Below are positions 6,133 through 9,897 of a stretch of 9,897 bases of DNA, piece by piece. The DNA lies in NCBI RefSeq assembly GCF_902506425.1, contig NZ_LR732542.1:1-9897 (forward strand). Direction: 5' to 3'. Source of the stretch: Novosphingobium sp. 9U (lineage in GTDB: Bacteria > Pseudomonadota > Alphaproteobacteria > Sphingomonadales > Sphingomonadaceae). The translations under genes and the position numbers were made by a program. Position 1 is the first letter of the stretch. Every line of letters begins with the position of its first letter. The notes under the pieces were generated by a model that saw only the letters and a program-made list of their open reading frames with translations, was not told the origin of the DNA and searched no databases.

Positions 6133-8547
6133 CTAGAGCCCCACATCCATGCCGTCATCGAGATCGGGTTCGAGATCCCTTACGTGATCCTTGGCCTTCT
6201 CCCCGCCGACGTCCTCGGCGCCGATACCATGCCTTTCCTCGAACGAAATCTGCTGCTCGATCCGATCTGTTTCTTTCTCCTGTCCCGGCTTGTAGTCGCT
6301 TGGATCGCGGACCCTGTCGCTCGACTCCACTAGCCCCAGTTCACGGCTTCCGACGCTCGCACGACGCCATTGCGAGGCGCGTTCCTCGCGCGCAGGATCG
6401 GTGATCTTGTTTTGGCGGTCCTCCTGGTCATCGACCTTTGACGGACCATGCCGCTGTTCAAACAGATCGCGCGGCGCATCAGGCGCGTCGGGCTCGCCCT
6501 TCGCGGTAGACTCCACGCCGTCTGCGGGACCGCGCGCACCCTTTTCTGGCGGCTCGCCATCTGCCTTGGTGACCTGGACATTCTCTCGGCCACCTTCCTC
6601 CTCCAAGCCTTTTTTGCGGGCCGGCTTGTAGGCCGCCATGGTCATATCGGTCTTGCGGCAGAACGGCTCGGCGACGGCCGGATAGTCGCGCCATTCAAGC
6701 TTGATCCGGCCTGCCGGGAAGCCATCGGGGAACTTCACGAAGCCGTGCATCGAGGGCAGCTCCTTGATGTCATCGGGGATGACGAGTGGCTCGACTTCCT
6801 TGCGCGGCGTGAGGGTCGCAGCATCGCGCGTGCTGTTGGCGCCGTAGCTGTAGGCCTCGTCCATGCGGCGCACTTCGCGGTTGCCGATGAAGTCAGCGCA
6901 GACCTTGGCCGTGGGCATATCGGCGGTCTTCAGGATCAGCTTGGTGCCTGCGAGCGAAGTCAGGTGAACGGCGCCGTTCTCGCCGTAGGTTTCGGCCAGT
7001 TTGCTGAAGCTGTGCATGCCCAGGATGAAGGCACCGCCGAAGGCGCGCGCTGTCTGCAAGCCATGTTCGATCGCAGGCAGGCGGTGCAGCGCATGAACCT
7101 CGTCGAAGAGGAACCAGGTGCGAAGGTCGCGCGTGCGCGGCATCTTCATCAGCGCACCTACGGCAAGGTCCATCCACAGCGTGAGGAGCGCGCGATTGAG
7201 CGTGAGGTCGGCGTGCGTCGACGAGATGAACAGGATCGATCCGCTGCCGCCGCGCTCGACCATCCAGTCGTTGATCGAGAATGGCGGGGCGCCACCAGGA
7301 ACGGGATCAGGCAGGAAGCGGATGGCCTGTCCGTTGGTGTTGAATACGGCACGGATGGACTCGGCCATGCGCGCCGCTTCCTTGGCCGTCAGCGGGTCGG
7401 CGATGGTGTTCTCGAGCATCCGGTGCACGGAGGCGAGATCGGCCTGCATGAGCCGCGCCGCGATCGCCCCGTTGCTGGTCTCACCGCGCTCGATCAGCTT
7501 CATGCACATTTCGACAAAGAGGGTGCGCGCAGCCATCGCCCAGAACGGCTCGGCATTGTCGCCTGAGCTTGGGATGAGGGCCGCCGCGGCCGCCATGAAG
7601 TCGGCATGGTTGTGGCAGTCGCTGAAGATCGTCCAGGGCGGACACCGGGTGTCCATAGGGTTCAGAATGAAGTCCCTCTCGTGATCGTAGAACGCCTCGA
7701 CGAACGCGCCCGTGAGGTCGAAGATCACGCATGAATGGCCGCGGGTTCGAGCCTGGCTCACGAGCGCGCGCAGCTGGGTGGTCTTGCCCGAACCGGTGGT
7801 CCCGATGAACATCGTATGGGACTGCTCGAGGCGCCATGGATAGGGCACGCCGGCGAGCGAGTAGGGCACATGGAAACCGCGCCGTGCTCGGTCCTTAACC
7901 GTCAGCGCCGCGACCTTCTTGGGGTCCAGCGGCGGGTTGCGTTTGGCGCAGTCGTCGGAGAGCTGGCCCATGTTGTAGCGGCGGATCGCATCGATCAAAA
8001 CCGGGCGCTCGACGAGCATCGATCCGCGCTCGTGATGCTCGTCCAGGATGTCGCTGCCGCGCTTGCGCGAGAACTCCACGAACCACACTGTCAGCGGCAC
8101 CGTCAGGAAGGCTGCGCCAATGAAGGAGGCGAGGGTCAACCGGATGCCCTTGTCGACCGCGATGATGACATGGCTGTTGTATTTGACGCTCGCCATCGGG
8201 ATCAGGATGAGGTCGCCGTTGGGCAGCTTGAGGTTGATGAGCTTGCCCGGAGCGAAGTCCATCATGAGCCAGAAGCTCGACCAGATCCGCATCAGGATCA
8301 GGCTTAGTTCCTGGGGCATAAGCCAGAAGTAGGCGATGCTGGAAAACAGGATGATCCAGCAAATCGCGATCACCTGCAGGGGCAGCTTCACGCCCTGCCA
8401 GGTCATCAGAACTTCGTGGGTCACGAGCTGCGATCCGCGCGTGAATGACCCGGAGTTTCGCACCACCTTTCCGCGTTCGGAGTGGTGCTTGAGCGGGGCC
8501 CGCTTCTTGTTGAAGCGGATGTCGTCGTCGTCCTTTTTCTTACGCAT
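6133..8547 (-). CDS. traD: Type IV coupling protein, TraD/TrwB-type ATPase
   Basis: This 804-residue inner-membrane ATPase links the relaxase-DNA complex to the type IV secretion channel and helps pump DNA. A very charged N-terminus (RKKKDDDD) precedes two membrane helices, at about 56-77 and 136-157, with a periplasmic segment between them. The cytoplasmic motor has Walker A GTTGSGKTT (249-257) and Walker B TWFLFDEVH (477-485, Asp482 and Glu483), plus conserved FDLTGAFVEAFYD (276-288) and an AFGGAFILGMHSFSKL block (502-517). Residues about 640-804 form a long hydrophilic tail ending DDGMDVGL; such tails in TraD proteins contribute to partner specificity. A GGAG site lies 7 nt before ATG 8547, which overlaps the stop of the upstream RHH gene by 8 nt. 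It appears intact. No other secretion-channel genes lie in the window. Confidence 0.95.
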   Translation of the reverse strand: MRKKKDDDDIRFNKKRAPLKHHSERGKVVRNSGSFTRGSQLVTHEVLMTWQGVKLPLQVIAICWIILFSSIAYFWLMPQELSLILMRIWSSFWLMMDFAPGKLINLKLPNGDLILIPMASVKYNSHVIIAVDKGIRLTLASFIGAAFLTVPLTVWFVEFSRKRGSDILDEHHERGSMLVERPVLIDAIRRYNMGQLSDDCAKRNPPLDPKKVAALTVKDRARRGFHVPYSLAGVPYPWRLEQSHTMFIGTTGSGKTTQLRALVSQARTRGHSCVIFDLTGAFVEAFYDHERDFILNPMDTRCPPWTIFSDCHNHADFMAAAAALIPSSGDNAEPFWAMAARTLFVEMCMKLIERGETSNGAIAARLMQADLASVHRMLENTIADPLTAKEAARMAESIRAVFNTNGQAIRFLPDPVPGGAPPFSINDWMVERGGSGSILFISSTHADLTLNRALLTLWMDLAVGALMKMPRTRDLRTWFLFDEVHALHRLPAIEHGLQTARAFGGAFILGMHSFSKLAETYGENGAVHLTSLAGTKLILKTADMPTAKVCADFIGNREVRRMDEAYSYGANSTRDAATLTPRKEVEPLVIPDDIKELPSMHGFVKFPDGFPAGRIKLEWRDYPAVAEPFCRKTDMTMAAYKPARKKGLEEEGGRENVQVTKADGEPPEKGARGPADGVESTAKGEPDAPDAPRDLFEQRHGPSKVDDQEDRQNKITDPAREERASQWRRASVGSRELGLVESSDRVRDPSDYKPGQEKETDRIEQQISFEERHGIGAEDVGGEKAKDHVRDLEPDLDDGMDVGL

Positions 8548-8830
8548 GGAACTTCTCCACGCGCTCGACTGCTAGGTCGAGAAGACGATCCGCAACCTCG
8601 GGGTGATCGCGCTTGATGATGATCTCAAGCGCGGCCTGCTGATACTCGATGTTGGCGATCAGTCGGTAGAGGTCGAGGCCGTGCGCGTTCTGCACGAACG
8701 GCAGCCCGAAACCTACGGCGAGCCTAAGACACTCTGATACGGATTTGCCTCGGGCCTTTGCTGCACTATCGAGCGCAGCGCGCTCAGCCGGCGTGAGCCG
8801 GACGGCAATGACCTGCCGATTGGCATTCAT
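8540..8830 (-). CDS. Ribbon-helix-helix oriT-binding / autoregulatory protein (TrwA/TraY/MobC-like)
   Basis: This 96-residue protein has a ribbon-helix-helix domain: the strand RQVIAVRLTPAE (5-16), helix RAALDSAAKARG (17-28) and helix SVSECLRLAVGFGL (30-43). A longer amphipathic C-terminal helical part (LYRLIANIEYQQAALEIIIK, then a RLLDLAVERVEKF helix) probably mediates oligomerisation. It is the first gene of the transfer operon, immediately before the coupling protein and relaxase, where R388 has trwA. Such proteins bind oriT, stimulate relaxase nicking and repress their own promoter. ATG 8830 is chosen because upstream codons run through an unlikely Cys/Arg-rich extension and because AAAGG lies 7 nt before it. 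That ribosome site is buried in a hairpin. Strong candidate targets are the paired inverted repeats at 8920-8939 and 8983-9002. The exact subfamily is not certain. Confidence 0.85.
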   Translation of the reverse strand: MNANRQVIAVRLTPAERAALDSAAKARGKSVSECLRLAVGFGLPFVQNAHGLDLYRLIANIEYQQAALEIIIKRDHPEVADRLLDLAVERVEKFHA

Positions 8831-8834
8831 ACAT

Positions 8835-8856
8835 GCGCCTTTCGTACAAAAGGCGC
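8835..8856 (-). promoter_or_regulatory. Inverted repeat/hairpin masking the RHH gene ribosome site
   Basis: GCGCCTTT (8835-8842) and AAAGGCGC (8849-8856) are perfect 8-bp arms around a 6-nt spacer. In the minus-strand transcript the downstream arm, AAAGGCGC, carries the AAAGG ribosome site of the ATG at 8830. Folding would hide it. The same symmetry could serve as a protein operator. Either role would throttle the first gene and, through coupling, the operon. Confidence 0.55.
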
Positions 8857-8867
8857 CTGGTCTGTGT

Positions 8868-8890
8868 ATCGCGATCCGGCTTATATCGCG
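8868..8890 (-). promoter_or_regulatory. Possible operon promoter elements
   Basis: On the minus strand the stretch GATATAAGC offers a TATAAG -10-like hexamer (8886-8881), with TTGCTG or CTGGAC upstream at suboptimal spacing (18-21 bp). TATCGCG occurs twice here (8867-8873 and 8884-8890), and ATCGCGAT at 8868-8875 is an 8-bp palindrome. A second candidate -10, TATTAT, lies in the operator at 8920-8939. These are weak motif matches. Confidence 0.25.
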
Positions 8891-8919
8891 GAAACGAGAG
8901 AGGGTCCAGCAAGACCGGC

Positions 8920-8939
8920 CATAATACAAAAGTATTACG
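8920..8939. promoter_or_regulatory. RHH-type operator, copy 1
   Basis: The site is CATAATAC-AAAA-GTATTACG, with 6-bp perfect inner arms. It matches copy 2 at 19 of the 16 arm positions plus flanks except for one arm base (A for G at position 2) and the spacer. On the minus strand it overlaps a TATTAT hexamer that could be a -10. Assignment to the RHH protein is inferred from symmetry and location. Confidence 0.55.
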
Positions 8940-8982
8940 TGCAAAGGTCAGAAAATCGCCGAATTCCGAATAAGTGCTGCCG

Positions 8983-9002
8983 CGTAATACAGACGTATTA
9001 CG
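8983..9002. promoter_or_regulatory. RHH-type operator, copy 2
   Basis: The site is CGTAATAC-AGAC-GTATTACG. Symmetry extends one more base on each side to 9-bp perfect arms (8982-9003). It has the same arm sequence and the same 4-bp spacer as copy 1, and its centre lies 63 bp from that of copy 1. It is a good candidate for cooperative binding by an RHH protein. Confidence 0.6.
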
Positions 9003-9044
9003 CTGCCACCAGAACGGCTAAGTCACTGCTCTATCGACCATTTC

Positions 9045-9084
9045 AGGATCTCGGATCCTTCGTGACAACGTGTAGGGTGTGCTT
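9045..9084 (+). other. Candidate relaxase recognition hairpin and nic-like segment
   Basis: AGGATC (9045-9050) and GATCCT (9054-9059) form a 6-bp-arm hairpin with a 3-nt loop. GGGTGTGCTT follows 15 nt later (9075-9084). MOBF relaxases bind a hairpin located 5' of nic, and the F nic region contains a GGGTGTGGTGCTT-like sequence. The match is partial (two bases shorter), so the polarity and nick site are tentative. Confidence 0.3.
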
Positions 9085-9100
9085 GTAAATGAGGGACTTC

Positions 9101-9548
9101 GCGCGGCAAATTTCTGTGGATTGATGGCGCCCCTCTCTGAGCAGATATGGTGTCCTGTGAGTACTCTAGGCGCGCAAGCCTGCGCGCCCGATTGCTCGGC
9201 TCAATATGTCAGTCACCGCCAAGTTCGCGCTCTGATCCGGTTTGGGGTCCAGTAGCCATCTTGAGCCTACCCACGCGAGAACCGGCTTCGCTTGGACAAA
9301 CAGTTGGAAACCGCACCTTGTTCGTCCCAGTAGCCCCCTGCCCTACAACCATAACCATGGCTAAATGCCCTCGGCTATTATTGGGGATCGACACACGGGT
9401 GCCAGCGACGCGCCAGTGCAAAGCACGGGCAATGATCGACGTGACCAGCTTTCGAGTCCTGGGAGGAGGTGCCACAGTGTCTTACGCCGATCGAGTCAGT
9501 CTCGGGAGATAGGGCGGGCGCCAAGGCTCGCATCGAGCGCGATCTGGG
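9101..9548. other. Stretch without a convincing gene
   Basis: Several overlapping frames are open here. The largest is 121 residues at 9147-9512 (+), and there is an 88-residue frame at 9209-9475 (-). None has a ribosome site with a domain-like pattern. A 43-residue frame starts at ATG 9124 but is equally weak. The only clear structure is the GC-rich hairpin at 9169-9188. Confidence 0.4.
9169..9188. repeat. GC-rich 8-bp-arm hairpin
   Basis: GGCGCGCA (9169-9176) and TGCGCGCC (9181-9188) are perfect arms around a 4-nt loop. There is no U-tract on either side, so it is not a standard terminator. It lies about 85 bp beyond the nic-like segment and may be part of an extended oriT or a cruciform-prone site. 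Confidence 0.45.
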
Positions 9549-9677
9549 ATGCACCACTGGATGAGCGCGGAATATCGCGGCGATGAACCGTACTCCTCAG
9601 GCTTATCGACAGCATTTTTGGCCGTGCCTCCTCTGATCGCTTTTGTTGGCTTATTCTGGTCAATAGGCCCGCTCTAA
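9549..9677 (+). CDS. Doubtful small membrane ORF
   Basis: This 42-residue frame begins MHHWMSAEYRGDEPYSSG and continues with a hydrophobic segment (LSTAFLAVPPLIAFVGLFW) ending SIGPL before TAA 9675-9677. The polar head plus single helix layout is typical of small membrane proteins, and ATG 9561 is a second possible start. Against it, there is no clear Shine-Dalgarno sequence, no homolog that I recognise, and third codon positions are not GC-rich as in the neighbouring genes. It ends 15 bp from the stop of the gene converging from the right. It may be a decayed fragment. Confidence 0.3.
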   Translation: MHHWMSAEYRGDEPYSSGLSTAFLAVPPLIAFVGLFWSIGPL

Positions 9678-9692
9678 GAGGCATGCGCTTGC

Positions 9693-9897
9693 TCACAAGT
9701 ACGTCGGAATGACTTCTGTGGACGCCCCATCGGATGCAAGCAGTAAATTGGGGTACATCGGCACGTAGTCGGATGCTGCCATCTGTCCGGCCTCGATGTG
9801 CAGCGCTTTTGCTGCGGGCCAGTATGGGAGTTCGCGGACTGGATCCATTTCAGCAAGGCGCGCTTGGTTAGCGCTCTGCCATTCACTGGTTCTTCCA
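9693..9897 (-). CDS. 3' end of an unrecognised gene entering from the right edge
   Basis: On the minus strand an uninterrupted frame enters at the window edge (first full codon at 9896) and runs 67 codons to TGA 9695-9693. The residues look like genuine protein: EWQSANQARLAEMDPVRELP, then YWPAAKALHIEAGQMAASDY, then VPMYPNLLLASDGASTEV and IPTYL at the end. The codon pattern is balanced and there are no internal stops. The start lies outside the window. I do not recognise the family. It is oriented like the transfer operon but separated from it by the oriT-like region, and it could be another plasmid gene. Confidence 0.55.
   Translation of the reverse strand, partial: GRTSEWQSANQARLAEMDPVRELPYWPAAKALHIEAGQMAASDYVPMYPNLLLASDGASTEVIPTYL

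Larger units (their letters stand above)
8857..9100. other. oriT: Probable oriT and operon control region
   Basis: This AT-richer intergenic region lies directly upstream of an RHH/coupling protein/relaxase operon, where MOBF systems keep oriT. It contains two matched inverted-repeat sites, a short GGTC/GACC stem (8903-8916), a 6-bp-arm hairpin (9045-9059) and an F-nic-like GGGTGTGCTT segment (9075-9084). No coding frame is convincing. The exact nick position cannot be determined from sequence alone. Confidence 0.55.

Noticed and set aside
6448..7566. 372-residue open frame on the + strand
   Set aside because: It lies antisense to the coupling protein gene. It has no ribosome site or motif and is explained by the GC-rich codon pattern of the real gene.
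8831..8944. N-terminal extension of the RHH gene to the ATG at 8944
   Set aside because: The extension crosses an operator and the hairpin, is Cys/Arg-rich, and is absent from typical RHH accessory proteins. ATG 8830 has a ribosome site and begins just before the beta strand.
8920..9003. CRISPR array or iteron set
   Set aside because: There are only two copies, each an inverted repeat with a 4-bp centre. This fits protein operators better than CRISPR repeats or directly repeated iterons.
8864..9088. 74-residue + strand frame
   Set aside because: It runs straight through the paired operator sites and the nic-like segment and has no ribosome site.
9147..9512. 121-residue + strand and 88-residue - strand frames over the same DNA
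   Set aside because: They contradict each other. Neither has a good start signal or domain, and the region also contains a strong hairpin.

Overview
The window is GC-rich accessory DNA, most likely part of a conjugative plasmid or integrative conjugative element of an alphaproteobacterium. The relaxase and coupling-protein style suggests Sphingomonadales, but that is an inference from protein character and not proven. No rRNA, tRNA, CRISPR array or intact insertion sequence is visible.

Layout. Positions 1-700 hold no convincing gene. Positions 745-1383 (+ strand) hold a HicA/HicB toxin-antitoxin pair. A perfect 16-bp palindrome overlaps the hicA start. Positions 1404-2215 (- strand) hold a decayed phage-type structural protein gene with three in-frame stops and a frameshift. 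Positions 2216-2829 are a scrapyard: a short remnant resembling the histidine half of a caspase-like (peptidase C14) domain, and a small two-helix membrane protein gene broken by what looks like one inserted base.

Positions 2819-8830 (- strand) hold a tightly packed conjugative DNA-processing operon. Transcribed right to left, it encodes a 96-residue ribbon-helix-helix DNA-binding protein, an 804-residue TraD/TrwB-type coupling ATPase, a 1002-residue MOBF (TraI/TrwC-type) relaxase-helicase, a small one-helix membrane protein, and the broken two-helix protein. The order matches the trwA-trwB-trwC block of R388. Most adjacent genes overlap or nearly touch, which suggests translational coupling.

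Upstream of this operon (8831-9190) is an intergenic region that looks like its regulatory region and a probable oriT. It has an 8-bp-arm hairpin covering the ribosome binding site of the first gene. It has two near-identical 20-bp inverted-repeat sites whose centres lie 63 bp apart, about six helical turns. It also has a hairpin followed by a GGGTGTGCTT segment that resembles an F-type nic site, and a GC-rich 8-bp-arm hairpin. In the proposed model, the RHH protein binds these sites to repress the operon and shape oriT. The relaxase then nicks and unwinds DNA, and the coupling protein passes it to a type IV secretion channel encoded outside the window.

The right edge (9693-9897, - strand) carries the 3' end of an unrecognised gene that enters from outside. 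A doubtful 42-residue membrane ORF converges on it. I found no clearly new system. The most informative items are the phased operator pair with the RBS hairpin, the hicA start inside its own operator, the recurring small membrane genes behind the relaxase, and the caspase-like remnant.
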